A DNA stretch of 64,000 nucleotides, taken from the NCBI RefSeq assembly GCF_021800405.1, contig NZ_CP084550.1:4340001-4404000 (forward strand), given 5' to 3'. Each line of letters starts with the position of its first letter. Position 1 is the first letter of the stretch. A model generated the notes under the pieces. It saw nothing but the letters and a program-made list of their open reading frames with translations, had not been told where the DNA came from and did not search any database. This document shows, in pieces, positions 8,358 to 18,388 of the stretch. A program made the translations under genes and the position numbers. This DNA comes from Arthrobacter sp. FW306-07-I (GTDB lineage Bacteria > Actinomycetota > Actinomycetes > Actinomycetales > Micrococcaceae).

Positions 8358-8684
8358 TTAAGGGGACTGCTGTCCGCGGGCCGGCGTACCTCCTGCCAGC
8401 CGATAGGAATCCTCGAGCAGTTCCGCCAGAAGCGCCGCGTCAATGCGTTCCATGCGGACCAGCACCAGCAAGGGTGAGCGTTCGTGGTGCGCAGTCCAGA
8501 AGAAGGTCTCCGGCTCGGTCCCTGCCAGCGCGTGGCGCTCCCCGGTCTTGACGGTGAGGACGCCGGGCTCCCAGATTCGGGCCACCAGGGTTCTGGCAAA
8601 CCACGCCGGCTGTCCCCAACTGGACCGTTCCGTCACGCCCGGCAGGGCAAGGGCAGCCTGCCTGACCTCGTCCTCGCTGACCAT
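8358..8684 (-). CDS. MmcQ/YjbR family protein
   Basis: The 108-residue protein begins MVSEDEVRQAALALPGVTER and has the family pattern of a double-wing, CyaY-like fold: SSWGQPAWFARTLVARIW, then RHALAGTEPETFFWTAHHER and a basic C-terminal helix. The family binds DNA or is of unknown function. Nothing in the neighbourhood defines a role. It sits alone between two convergent or tandem transcription units. Confidence 0.82.
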   Translation of the reverse strand: MVSEDEVRQAALALPGVTERSSWGQPAWFARTLVARIWEPGVLTVKTGERHALAGTEPETFFWTAHHERSPLLVLVRMERIDAALLAELLEDSYRLAGGTPARGQQSP

Positions 8685-8744
8685 GCATCCGAGTCTGCCC
8701 CCGGGTAGGGCGGCGGGACAAGGTCACATACCGCTGGCGGCGAT

Positions 8745-9554
8745 CTATCCCCGGGCGGTGAGGTCTGCGGAAATCAGCTTGGCGGTGGCCACGATCTCTC
8801 GCGTGACCGATGCCAGGTAGGCGTCCGGGTCCGGCTTGGCCTCCACGGACTGGGCCTGCAGGGAGACGTTTACGGCCGCCACCACCTTGGTTCCGTCGTA
8901 CACGGGCGCCGCAACGGACATCAGCCCCAGTTCCAGTTCCTGGTTGAGCAGGCACCAGCCCTGCGCCCGCACGGTTTCCAGCACCCCCAGCAACTCCGGG
9001 ACGCTTCCCAGGGCGCGGGGAGTTAACGGCTTCACCTCGGCCGCCGCCAGGTAAGCCTTGAGTTCCGCGGGCGGGAGTGCCGCGAGCAGTACCCTGCCCA
9101 TGGATGTGGCATAGGCCGGGAAACGGGTGCCCACGGTGATCCCGATGGTCATGATCCGGCGGGTGGTCACGCGGGCAACGTACGCAATGTCCGTGCCGTC
9201 CAGCACCGCAGCGGAGGTGGACTCGCCCAGCTTGAGGGACAGTTCCTCCAGATGCGGCTGGGCCAGCTGCGGCAGGGATAGGCCGGAGAGGTACGCGTAC
9301 CCCAACTGCAGGACCTTGGCCGTCAGCGCGAACGTCTTGCCGTCGGTCCTGACATAGCCCAGCTCCACGAGGGTGTGCAGGAACCGGCGGGCGGTGGCGC
9401 GGGTCAGCCCGGTGCGGGACGCCACTTCCGTGAGCGTCATGACGGGGCGGTCGGCGTCGAAGGCACGGATCACGGCCAGGCCCCGCGCCAGCGACTGGAC
9501 GTACTGGTCGCTGGCCTGCGGCGGCTGGGTGTCCGTGCGGACGGCGTCGGTCAT
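8745..9554 (-). CDS. pcaR: IclR family regulator of the beta-ketoadipate operon (PcaR-like)
   Basis: The 269-residue protein has an N-terminal winged helix (MTLTEVASRTGLTRATARRF) and an IclR effector domain with GTRFPAYATSMGRVLLAAL and GWCLLNQELELGLMSVAAPV, the PcaR/PcaU signature blocks. ATG 9554 is favoured over TTG 9563 because AGGA lies ten bases upstream. It is the last gene of the pca operon, 11 bases after pcaJ, so it is co-transcribed with the enzymes. By analogy with known PcaR it probably activates or represses the operon in response to protocatechuate or beta-ketoadipate. Confidence 0.88.
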   Translation of the reverse strand: MTDAVRTDTQPPQASDQYVQSLARGLAVIRAFDADRPVMTLTEVASRTGLTRATARRFLHTLVELGYVRTDGKTFALTAKVLQLGYAYLSGLSLPQLAQPHLEELSLKLGESTSAAVLDGTDIAYVARVTTRRIMTIGITVGTRFPAYATSMGRVLLAALPPAELKAYLAAAEVKPLTPRALGSVPELLGVLETVRAQGWCLLNQELELGLMSVAAPVYDGTKVVAAVNVSLQAQSVEAKPDPDAYLASVTREIVATAKLISADLTARG

Positions 9555-9565
9555 GGTTACCAATC

Positions 9566-10255
9566 CTAGGTGGCGCTTCCGACGGCGGCGGCGGCCTTGA
9601 GCGGGACGGGTACCAGTTCCTGGAGTTCTTCGAGGGTGCAGCCGAAGGTTTCACGCACGGTAATGCCCTCGGGCCCCGTCAGGAACACGGCCTTGTCCGT
9701 GTAAACGCGGGTCACGCACCCCACGCCGGTGACGGGGTAGGTGCAGGACTCCACGATCTTGGAGGCGCCTTCGCGGGTCAGGAGGGTCATCATGACGAAT
9801 ACGTCCTTGGCGCCGGTGGCCAGGTCCATGGCACCACCGACGGCGGGAATGGCACCCGGTGCCCCGGTGTGCCAGTTGGCGAGGTCGCCAGTGACCGATA
9901 CCTGGAACGCACCGAGCACGCAGATGTCCAGGTGCCCGCCGCGCATCATTGCGAAGGAGTCGGCGTGGTGGAAGTACGAGGCGCCGGGGAGTTCGGTGAC
10001 GGGGATCTTTCCGGCGTTGATGAGGTCCTCGTCGATCTCATCGCCCTGGGCTTCGGGACCCATCCCGAGCATGCCGTTCTCCGTGTGGAGGGTGATGTTC
10101 TGTTCCTCGGTGAGGTAGTTGGACACCAGCGTGGGCTGCCCGATGCCGAGGTTCACAAAGGACCCGGGCGCGATGTCCCTGGCCACGAGCCGGGCCAGGT
10201 CATCCCGGCCCAGGGGCGTCGCCGAGGTCTGGAGGGACGTTTCGGTCAGGCTCAT
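9566..10255 (-). CDS. pcaJ: 3-oxoadipate CoA-transferase subunit B
   Basis: The 229-residue product begins MSLTETSLQTSATPLGRDDL. The motif TLHTENGMLGMGP holds the conserved glutamate that forms the enzyme-CoA thioester in class I CoA transferases. ADSFAMMRGGHLDICVLGAF and EGITVRETF are family blocks. It transfers CoA from succinyl-CoA to beta-ketoadipate together with PcaI. The start lies one base after the pcaI stop. A longer frame to 10306 is only pcaI overlap. Confidence 0.93.
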   Translation of the reverse strand: MSLTETSLQTSATPLGRDDLARLVARDIAPGSFVNLGIGQPTLVSNYLTEEQNITLHTENGMLGMGPEAQGDEIDEDLINAGKIPVTELPGASYFHHADSFAMMRGGHLDICVLGAFQVSVTGDLANWHTGAPGAIPAVGGAMDLATGAKDVFVMMTLLTREGASKIVESCTYPVTGVGCVTRVYTDKAVFLTGPEGITVRETFGCTLEELQELVPVPLKAAAAVGSAT

Positions 10256-10256
10256 C

Positions 10257-10957
10257 TCAGGCCACCTTCGGGTTTGTGCTTGCAGCGGGGTTGCCGCTGC
10301 CGGCAACTTTGACGATGGTGTTGACGTAGATTCCCGGAGTCACCACGTTTTCGGGGTCCAGCCCGCCGGTGGGGACGATCTCCGAGACCTGGGCAATGGT
10401 GTGCTTCGCCGCGGCGGCCATGATCGGGCCGAAGTTCCGGGCCGTCTTGCGGTAGACGAGGTTACCCTTGCCGTCCGCCTTCAATGCCTTGATGAGGGCG
10501 ACGTCGGCGTGGATGGGGGTCTCGAAGACCTGCCACTTGCCGTCCAGGAAGCGGGTTTCCTTACCCTCGGCGAGCATGGTGCCGTACCCGGTGGGGGTGA
10601 AGAACCCCCCGATCCCGGCTCCGGCGGCACGGATGCGTTCGGCCAGGTTGCCTTGGGGCACCAGTTCGAGCTCAATCTCACCGGCTTTGTACTTGGTGTC
10701 GAAGTGCCAGGAATCGGACTGCCGGGGGAAGGAGCAGATCATCTTCTTCACCCGGCCCTCCTTGATTAGCAGGGCCAGGCCCTGGTCGCCCTGGCCTGCG
10801 TTGTTGTTCACCACGGTCAGGTCGGTGGCACCGCATTCGAGCAGCGCATCGATCAGTTCGAACGGCTGGCCGGCGTTGCCGAACCCGCCGATCATCACGG
10901 TTGATCCGTCCTTGATTTCGGCCACGGCGGCCTGGACGGAGTCGACAAAGTTCAGCA

Positions 10958-10958
<1 letters not shown>
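10257..10958 (-). CDS. pcaI: 3-oxoadipate CoA-transferase subunit A
   Basis: The 233-residue protein starts MLNFVDSVQAAVAEIKDGST and has the class I CoA-transferase alpha motif VMIGGFGNAGQPFELIDAL near residues 20-40, plus FPRQSDSWHFDTKY. It is the partner of PcaJ. Its start overlaps the pcaF stop by one base (TAATG). Position in the pca cluster supports beta-ketoadipate rather than acetoacetate as substrate. Confidence 0.93.
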
Positions 10959-12190
<1,232 letters not shown>

Positions 12191-12210
12191 GATTCCTCTG
12201 GTTCTCTGGG

Positions 12211-12276
12211 CCCAACTGACTGGCACTTGTTGTCGTTTTGGGGGCCCAAAACGACAACTGCTGCGAGCTAGTTGGG
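12211..12276. repeat. Long palindrome between pcaC and pcaF
   Basis: The inner arms GTTGTCGTTTTGGG (12229-12242) and its exact complement (12245-12258) enclose two G residues. Outer arms CCCAACT (12211-12217) and AGTTGGG (12270-12276) also pair, with an imperfect stretch in between (about 12 of 15 matches). The element overlaps the pcaC stop codon at 12268-12270 and ends 20 bases before pcaF. It could act as an intra-operon RNA hairpin or be a copy of a dispersed palindromic element. Confidence 0.8.
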
Positions 12277-12750
12277 AGGGGTGGGGTTGGTGTCGGGGAC
12301 CGCAGGTTCTTCATGCGTGGTGTCGATCTCGCGAAAGACCTGCTGGGCGGTCTTGAAGGCAGTATTGGCGGAGGGGACGCCGCAGTAGATGGCGGTCTGG
12401 AGCAGGATTTCCTTGATCTCGTCCCGGCTCAGGCCGTTGTGGAGGGCGGCGCGGATATGCATGGCCAGTTCCTCCCAGTGCCCGTGCGCCACCATGGCGG
12501 TGATGGTCACGGCCGAGCGCATCTGGCGCGGGAGCCCCGGACGGGTCCAGATGCCACCCCAGGCAATGCGGGTGATCATGTCCTGGAAGTCCTCGGTGAA
12601 CTCATCCTTGTTGGCGTTGGCCCGGTCCACGTGCGCGTCGCCCAGGACTTCGCGCCGGACTGCCATGCCGCCGTCGTAAATCTCCTGGCTGGTGGCGCCC
12701 GGCTGGACCACGCCGTGACGCTCCAGGCCCGGACGTTCGGCGCCGCTCAC
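12268..12750 (-). CDS. pcaC: 4-carboxymuconolactone decarboxylase
   Basis: The 160-residue product, GTG start, carries the CMD domain: RREVLGDAHVDRANANKDEF, then the AhpD-like stretch HWEELAMHIRAALHNGLSRD and EIKEILLQTAIYCGVPSANTA. It decarboxylates gamma-carboxymuconolactone to beta-ketoadipate enol-lactone. Here it is a separate gene and not fused to PcaD (the fused form PcaL occurs in many other actinobacteria). Its GTGA overlaps the pcaD stop. The last codons lie in the palindrome described at 12211. Confidence 0.93.
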   Translation of the reverse strand: MSGAERPGLERHGVVQPGATSQEIYDGGMAVRREVLGDAHVDRANANKDEFTEDFQDMITRIAWGGIWTRPGLPRQMRSAVTITAMVAHGHWEELAMHIRAALHNGLSRDEIKEILLQTAIYCGVPSANTAFKTAQQVFREIDTTHEEPAVPDTNPTPPN

Positions 12751-13565
12751 TTGGCTGCCGCCCGGGATTCGGCCCAGCTGATCAGGCTGCGCATGAGGTC
12801 CGCCACGTGCGCGGGCGCCTCGGCGGGCGCCAGGTGGGAGATGCCCTCGATTGTCACGGCGGTGGCGGTGCCGCCGCCGGCAGTGATTCCCGCGGCCACT
12901 TCCTCCGCCATGGCGGGAGTGGCCACGCCGTCCAGCGCGCCGGCGATGACCTGGGTCGGAACGGTGATGCTGCCGAGCTCGTTCCGGACGTCAAAGGCTG
13001 CCAGGGCTTCACAGCAGAAGGCGTAGCTGAAGCGGTCGGCGTCGCGCAGGGCGTGCAGGAGCCGGCTGCTGAACTCGGGTTCGCGGTCCATGAAGCCCGG
13101 GGCGAACCAGCGCTGCGCGGAGCCCTGGATCATCACGGGCGTGCCCTGGGTGCGGACGGTTTCTGCCCGCTCCAGCCAACCTTCCGGCGTGCCGATCTTG
13201 GCCCCGCTGTTCTGCACGGACAGGCTTTTGAGCCGCTCCCCGTGCTTGATGCCCAGCTGCAGGCCCACGGCGCCGCCCAGCGAAACACCCGCATAGTGGA
13301 AGTTGGCGCCGGGAGCGATGGAGTCGACCAGATCCACCACGGCGTCTGCAAGGTCCGCGACGTCAAAGGTTTCGGTGGCGGCGGGCGAGACGCCGTGGCC
13401 CGGAAGGTCCCAGGCCACTACGTCGTAGTCGTTGCCAAGCAGGGACGCCACCCTGTTCCACAGGATCGTGGACGTGCCCAGGGACGGGCCCGCCACCAGC
13501 AGGGGGTGGTCGCCAAGGGGCCGCTGGGGGGACAGCAGCGCTGCCTTCAAAGCCGGTCTAGCCAC
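12747..13565 (-). CDS. pcaD: 3-oxoadipate enol-lactonase
   Basis: An alpha/beta hydrolase of about 272 residues. The nucleophile serine is in YAGVSLGGAVG, the acid residue in VIAGALDGVA, and the histidine in EGISHLAP. It hydrolyses beta-ketoadipate enol-lactone. GTG 13565 has GGAG six bases upstream and overlaps the pcaB stop (GTGGCTAG); ATG 13577 is an alternative with no visible ribosome site. The long open frame that continues upstream to 14330 is only the shadow of pcaB. Confidence 0.9.
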   Translation of the reverse strand: MARPALKAALLSPQRPLGDHPLLVAGPSLGTSTILWNRVASLLGNDYDVVAWDLPGHGVSPAATETFDVADLADAVVDLVDSIAPGANFHYAGVSLGGAVGLQLGIKHGERLKSLSVQNSGAKIGTPEGWLERAETVRTQGTPVMIQGSAQRWFAPGFMDREPEFSSRLLHALRDADRFSYAFCCEALAAFDVRNELGSITVPTQVIAGALDGVATPAMAEEVAAGITAGGGTATAVTIEGISHLAPAEAPAHVADLMRSLISWAESRAAAK

Positions 13566-15030
13566 GGGAAGCTCCATTCGCGTCGGGGGAAACAAAGTCG
13601 GGGAAGGTGGCCAGGATGCGGCGCGCGATCTCCGCCGCCTGGCCCAGGTAGCTGGCCGGATCCAGGAGTTCCTCCAGCCGTGCGTCGGTGACGACGGCGG
13701 AGGGGACAGCTTCACGGAGCAGCTTCCGGTACGCGGCCCCCTGCTCAGTGGGGGGCGCCTGCAGCGTCTGGTCCACCACGTCCTGTAGTTGCTGCTTGCC
13801 GCTGCGGCCGTCCTTCTCCTCGAGCAGCGGTGCCACCGCTGCGCTGACGCCCTCGGCCAGCAGCAGCGGCCCGGCAAGGTCAAGGTCGCGGCGCATGGCG
13901 TCCGGGAATACCCGCAGCCCCTCGGCGAGTTCGCGGAGGGGCCCAGCGGCCCCAAGGGCGAGGGCCAGCAGCTGCCGGAGGGCCGGCCACTCCGCGTGCC
14001 AGGCTCCGTCCGGGCGCTCATCGTTGAAGTTGGCGGCGGCCACGTGCAGCTGCGCTGCCAGCTGCGGTGCCTGCAGTGCGGCGCTGCGGACCAGGACGGA
14101 CAGCACGGGGTTCTGTTTCTGGGGCATGGCGGAGGAGACGCCGCGGCCGGCAGCGCGCGGTTCGGCGAGTTCTGCCACCTCGGGCCGGCTGAGGAACAGT
14201 ACGTCCGCGGCGATTTTGCCAAAGGCGTCCAGCACGGAAGCCAGTGCATGGCCCAGGGACGTGATGGCCAGCCGGTTGGTGTGCCAGGGAGCGGCCGCCG
14301 GGGCCAGGCCCAGCTGCACCGCGAGGGCATCGGCCAGGCTGAATGGGGTGGCGGAGGAGCCCTCCGTCAGCACGGTGCCCGCAGCGAGCGTTCCAGCAGC
14401 CCCGCCGAATTGGACCGGGAACTCCAGTGCCTCCAGCTGGCGGCCCGCGGCGGCGACGCCCTGGAACCATTGCGCCGCCCGCAGCCCAAAGGTGAAGGGA
14501 AGGGAATGCTGGGTCAGGGTCCTGCCCACGCACAGCGTGTCCGTATGCTGCCCCGCCAGGGCGGCGAGCGCCGTCGTCGTACCCCTTATGTCTGCCAGCA
14601 CGGCGTGGACGGTGTTGCGGGCCAGCAGCATGAGTGCGGTGTCGAGCACGTCCTGGCTGGTCAGGGACGTGTGGACGGCCTTCCCGGCACCGACCCCGGC
14701 GGTGTCCAGCGCGGCCACGTTTTTCCGGAGATCGGCCAGGAGGGGAATCACCGGGTTGCCGCCGCCCTGGGCGCGCAGCGCGATACCGGCCAGGTCGTAG
14801 CGCCCCGCCTCTGCGGCGGAAGCGACGACGGCGGCCGAACCGGCGGGTGCCAGGCCGGCCCGTTGCAGCACGGCTGCCCAGCCGGACTCGACGGCGAGGA
14901 TGGCCGCCAGCACTGCCCGGTCCCCCGTCAGCGCTGCCACCAAAGGTGAGGCTGAGACGGGACTGAGCAGGCCGGCGTCGGCCTCTTCTGCGAAGGCGCG
15001 CAAGTCTCCCAAGGCGGCGGCGTGGGTCAC
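13558..15030 (-). CDS. pcaB: 3-carboxy-cis,cis-muconate cycloisomerase
   Basis: The 490-residue protein belongs to the fumarase/aspartase superfamily. It shows the superfamily signature GVSSAMPQKQNPVLSVLV and the earlier block HTSLTSQDVLDTALML. It cyclises beta-carboxymuconate to gamma-carboxymuconolactone. At 490 residues it is longer than proteobacterial PcaB (about 450); the extra length is mostly in an Ala-rich C-terminal part. GTG start overlaps the pcaG stop (GTGA). Confidence 0.92.
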   Translation of the reverse strand: MTHAAALGDLRAFAEEADAGLLSPVSASPLVAALTGDRAVLAAILAVESGWAAVLQRAGLAPAGSAAVVASAAEAGRYDLAGIALRAQGGGNPVIPLLADLRKNVAALDTAGVGAGKAVHTSLTSQDVLDTALMLLARNTVHAVLADIRGTTTALAALAGQHTDTLCVGRTLTQHSLPFTFGLRAAQWFQGVAAAGRQLEALEFPVQFGGAAGTLAAGTVLTEGSSATPFSLADALAVQLGLAPAAAPWHTNRLAITSLGHALASVLDAFGKIAADVLFLSRPEVAELAEPRAAGRGVSSAMPQKQNPVLSVLVRSAALQAPQLAAQLHVAAANFNDERPDGAWHAEWPALRQLLALALGAAGPLRELAEGLRVFPDAMRRDLDLAGPLLLAEGVSAAVAPLLEEKDGRSGKQQLQDVVDQTLQAPPTEQGAAYRKLLREAVPSAVVTDARLEELLDPASYLGQAAEIARRILATFPDFVSPDANGASRG

Positions 15031-15584
15031 TGGAAGTCCAGGAAGACCGTCTCGTCCTCACCTTGGAGACGGATGTCCCAGGTGAGGCCCCCGTCGGCGT
15101 CTCGGCGGGCGATGAGCGTCTTGCGGCGCTCCGGGTCCAGGGAGCTCAGCAGGGGGTCGTTGGCCAGGGCCTCGGTGTCCTCCGGCAGGTAGATGCGGGT
15201 GAACAGCCGGTTGGTGAGGCCACGGGCAAAGAGCGCCACGGAAATAAAGGGCGCTGCACCCGGCTTGGTGGGGCCGGGGTTGACGGTGGTGAAGGTGAAC
15301 ACGCCGGAGTTGCCCACGGCGCCGCGTCCCCAGCCGGTGAAGGTGTAGCCGTCGCGGACCAGGGAGCCGGTGCGCTGGACGATTTTGCCGTCGGCATCCG
15401 GCTGCCAGATCTCAAGGATGGCGTCCGGGATGGTGTGGCCGGCGCCGTCGTAGACCGTACCCTGCAGGCGGATGGAGCCCGGGAACCCGGCAGGGAGCAG
15501 CTCGTTATCCTTCTCGAACGGGAGGGCGTAGCCGTAGAACGGGCCCACGGTCTGCCCGGGGGTGGGTACCAGTTTGGTGCTCAT
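15027..15584 (-). CDS. pcaG: Protocatechuate 3,4-dioxygenase subunit alpha
   Basis: The 185-residue protein begins MSTKLVPTPGQTVGPFYGYA. It has the intradiol dioxygenase beta-sandwich with DAILEIWQPDADGKIV and PFISVALFARGLTNRLFTRI. As in other alpha subunits the full set of iron ligands is not kept; iron sits in the beta subunit. It forms the (alpha-beta) dioxygenase with PcaH, cleaving protocatechuate between the hydroxyls. The start is two bases after the pcaH stop. Confidence 0.94.
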   Translation of the reverse strand: MSTKLVPTPGQTVGPFYGYALPFEKDNELLPAGFPGSIRLQGTVYDGAGHTIPDAILEIWQPDADGKIVQRTGSLVRDGYTFTGWGRGAVGNSGVFTFTTVNPGPTKPGAAPFISVALFARGLTNRLFTRIYLPEDTEALANDPLLSSLDPERRKTLIARRDADGGLTWDIRLQGEDETVFLDFQ

Positions 15585-15586
15585 GT

Positions 15587-16456
15587 CTACTCCTCGTCGC
15601 CTTCGGTGCCAAATGCTTCATTCTCGGTCCAGGTCCGCTTGGGGCCGGTCAGGACAATGTCCCAGTTGTACCCCAGCGCCCACTCCGGCTCGGTGAGGCT
15701 GTGGTCGTAGGTGGCCACCAGGCGGTCGCGGGCGTCCTGGTCCACGATGGTCTGGTAGATCGGGTCCAGCGGGAAGAGCTGGTCACCCGGGAAGTACATC
15801 TGGGTGATGATCCGCTGGGTAAACTCGCTGCCGAACAGCGAGAAGTGGATGTGCGCGGGCCGCCACGCGTTCAGGTGGTTCTTCCACGGGTACGCACCGG
15901 GCTTGATTGTGATGAACCGGTAGGAACCGTCCGGGCCGGTGATGCAGCGGCCGATGCCGGTGAAGTTGGGATCAATGGGGGCCGGGTGCTGGTCGCGCTT
16001 GTGGATGTAGCGGCCGGAGGAGTTGGCCTGCCAGATCTCCACGAGCTGGCCCGCCACGGGGCGACCGTCGCCGTCCAGGACCTTGCCGGACACGATGATC
16101 CGCTCACCCATCGGTTCGCCGTTGTGCTGGATGGTCAGGTCCGACTCCAGCGCATGCACGTCCTGGTGTCCGAACGCCGGCGAGAACAGCTCGATGGTCT
16201 CCGGGTCCGCATGCTGCAGGCTCTTGGTGGGGTGGCGCAGGATGCTGCTGCGGTAGGGCGGGTAGTCCAGCCGCGGCTGCGTTTCCTGCTGGGCGCCGTC
16301 CTTGAGGGCCCGCTGGTAGGCCTCGCCGATGGCGGTGATCTCTGCACTGAGGTCTGCCTGCGATTCGATGGCCTTGTCCAGCTGGTGGGCGGCCTTGGGT
16401 TCGGCCGGGGGCACGAGTTCCTCCGACTCCAGCTCCTCGGTGATGTTTTCCGGCAC
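15587..16456 (-). CDS. pcaH: Protocatechuate 3,4-dioxygenase subunit beta
   Basis: The 289-residue protein holds the Fe(III) site: Tyr150 in SSGRYIHKRD, Tyr189 in GAYPWKNH, and Arg199, His202 and His204 in NAWRPAHIHFSLFG, matching the two-Tyr, two-His set of the family. The first 60 residues form an acidic, charged extension typical of actinobacterial PcaH. It opens the ring of protocatechuate to beta-carboxy-cis,cis-muconate using O2. It lies 39 bases after the dehydroshikimate dehydratase gene. Confidence 0.95.
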   Translation of the reverse strand: MPENITEELESEELVPPAEPKAAHQLDKAIESQADLSAEITAIGEAYQRALKDGAQQETQPRLDYPPYRSSILRHPTKSLQHADPETIELFSPAFGHQDVHALESDLTIQHNGEPMGERIIVSGKVLDGDGRPVAGQLVEIWQANSSGRYIHKRDQHPAPIDPNFTGIGRCITGPDGSYRFITIKPGAYPWKNHLNAWRPAHIHFSLFGSEFTQRIITQMYFPGDQLFPLDPIYQTIVDQDARDRLVATYDHSLTEPEWALGYNWDIVLTGPKRTWTENEAFGTEGDEE

Positions 16457-16495
16457 GGCTGGCTCCTTTCTGTTTTGTTCGTTTCCTGCTCTGGT

Positions 16496-18388
16496 CTAAG
16501 TGGTGCGGTGTGGCGTGCTGCGGTGCAGCGAGTCGTACTGGACCGCGTGGCGCACCGGCGCGTTGGGGGCGCCGTAGCCGTCGTAGTTGCCGCGGCGTTC
16601 CACCATTTCGAAGAACACGCTGCCCACCGTGGCGGTGTAGAAGTGCAGGAATTCTCCGTCAGCGTCCCGGTCGAACAGCAGGTTGAGCTCCTGCAGGGTG
16701 GCCAGGAAGTCCGGCTCGAGGTCGAACCGGGCGTCCAGGTCCTCGTAGTAGTTGGCCGGGATCTCCAGGAATTCAAGGCCGCGGTCCCTCGCAGCCCGGG
16801 CGGTTGCCACGAGGTCGTCCACGGCGAAGGCGATGTGTTCCTGGTAGGTCTTGCGGGCCTCGTTCCGTGCCTGCTGGATGGGGGCCAGGTTCAGCACCAG
16901 CCGCACCGCGCCGTCGGAGGTCTGCATCACCTGTGAGCGCACCAGGCCGCTGGGGCTGGGCACCTCGGCGAAGGGCTGGGGCTCCAGGGCCAGGGCACTG
17001 GTGTAGAAGAGGACGGCCTCATCAAAGTGCTGCCAGGGCTGGGCAAGGTTGACGTGGTCGATCACGGCACTGGACCCGGCTGATGGGTGTTCGAGCCCTT
17101 CCCCGAACTCATGCGTCCACGCTGCGGTGCCGTCCGGGCTGCCCTGGCAGAGGAAGATCTCGGTGGAGTCCGGCGCGGAGATGCCTTGGAACACTTCCTC
17201 GTCCGCCTGCACCTTGCGGGCCACCACGGGCGCCTTGAGCTGCTGGGCCCGGGCGGAGGCAATCACGGGGGAATCGACGTCGAACCCCAGCGCGGCGATG
17301 GCCGGTTCCGCGTGCTGCGCGGCCTGCTCGTTGATGATCACCCGCGCCTGGCCCATGGTCCACAGCTGGACGTCCTTGGTGCGGTGCCGGCCCTCGAACG
17401 CAAAACCCAGCTGGCCCAGCAACTTCTCCAGCTGCGCGGTATCGTCCGCCTTCACCTCGGCAAAGTTGAAGCCGGCGGGCTCGTTCACCTTGGGCAGCGT
17501 GGCCAGTTCCATGGGATAACGACGGCGGACCACGCCGCTGTTCCCCGCCGCACCTTCGGCTGGGGTGCCGGCCAGCCACTTGGCGCTCTGCTCCTCCAGC
17601 CAGATGAGCGAGCGCATGGCGTCCACGGCCGTACGCTCAACGTCGGACTGGCGGAAGACATCGTTGAAGACCTCGAGGGAGACGGGACCGGAGTAGCCTG
17701 CCCGGACCACGTGGCCCATGAACTTGGCCAGCTCGAACTGCCCCTCGCCGGGGAACACGCGGTAGTGGCGGCTCCAGGAGAGGACGTCCATGGAGAGCTT
17801 GGGGGCGTCCGCCACCTGGACAAAGAAGATCTTTTCGGGGTCAAAGGCCTCGATGTGGGAGGTCTCCCAGTCCCGGCTCAGGATGTGGAACGAGTCCAGG
17901 CAGGTTCCCAGGTTGGGGTGGTCCACCATCTCCACCAGGCGGTAGGCGTGCTCGTAGTCGTTGACGTACTTGCCCCAGGCCAGGGCCTCGTAGGCCACCT
18001 TGACGCCGTGGTCCCCGGCGAGGTTGGCAAGCTGCGCCAGCTGTTCGGCGCGGACGGCATCGTCGTCGATGGTGGCAGTGGCGACGTTGGAGCAGACCAG
18101 GATCGTGTCCATGCCAAGGCGCGCCATGAGCTTGAACTTGGCCTCGGCCCGCCGGAGGTTGGCCTTCAGCAGGTCCGGCGAGACGCCGTCGAAGTCCCTG
18201 AACGGCTGGTACAGGTCCAGGCCAAGGCCCAGGTCCGCCGCCATCTTCCGCACGTCCTCGGGGCTGAGCGGGGACGTGACCAGGTCCTGTTCAAAGATCT
18301 CGATCCCGTCGAAGCCGGCGATGGCGCAGGCCTGCATCTTTTCCTTCAGGGTCCCGGAGAGGCAGACGGTGGCGATTCCGGTGCGCAT
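16496..18388 (-). CDS. qsuB: 3-dehydroshikimate dehydratase, two-domain QsuB type
   Basis: The 630-residue protein has an N-terminal TIM-barrel (residues about 1-280, sugar-phosphate-isomerase-like, starting MRTGIATVCLSGTLKEKMQA, with metal-ligand regions VAYEALAWG, GTCLDSFHIL, VQVADAP and SLEVFND). The C-terminal half is a VOC/HPPD-like part, with IDHVNLAQP and GSVFFEMVERRG. The barrel dehydrates 3-dehydroshikimate to protocatechuate. The VOC part is present in QsuB-type enzymes but its reaction is unclear. Its ATG overlaps the upstream shikimate dehydrogenase stop (TGATG). It feeds pcaHG directly. Confidence 0.92.
   Translation of the reverse strand: MRTGIATVCLSGTLKEKMQACAIAGFDGIEIFEQDLVTSPLSPEDVRKMAADLGLGLDLYQPFRDFDGVSPDLLKANLRRAEAKFKLMARLGMDTILVCSNVATATIDDDAVRAEQLAQLANLAGDHGVKVAYEALAWGKYVNDYEHAYRLVEMVDHPNLGTCLDSFHILSRDWETSHIEAFDPEKIFFVQVADAPKLSMDVLSWSRHYRVFPGEGQFELAKFMGHVVRAGYSGPVSLEVFNDVFRQSDVERTAVDAMRSLIWLEEQSAKWLAGTPAEGAAGNSGVVRRRYPMELATLPKVNEPAGFNFAEVKADDTAQLEKLLGQLGFAFEGRHRTKDVQLWTMGQARVIINEQAAQHAEPAIAALGFDVDSPVIASARAQQLKAPVVARKVQADEEVFQGISAPDSTEIFLCQGSPDGTAAWTHEFGEGLEHPSAGSSAVIDHVNLAQPWQHFDEAVLFYTSALALEPQPFAEVPSPSGLVRSQVMQTSDGAVRLVLNLAPIQQARNEARKTYQEHIAFAVDDLVATARAARDRGLEFLEIPANYYEDLDARFDLEPDFLATLQELNLLFDRDADGEFLHFYTATVGSVFFEMVERRGNYDGYGAPNAPVRHAVQYDSLHRSTPHRTT

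Noticed and set aside
13578..14330. Upstream extension of the pcaD frame
   Set aside because: This part reads through pcaB in another frame. The homology of PcaD begins only near 13565-13577.
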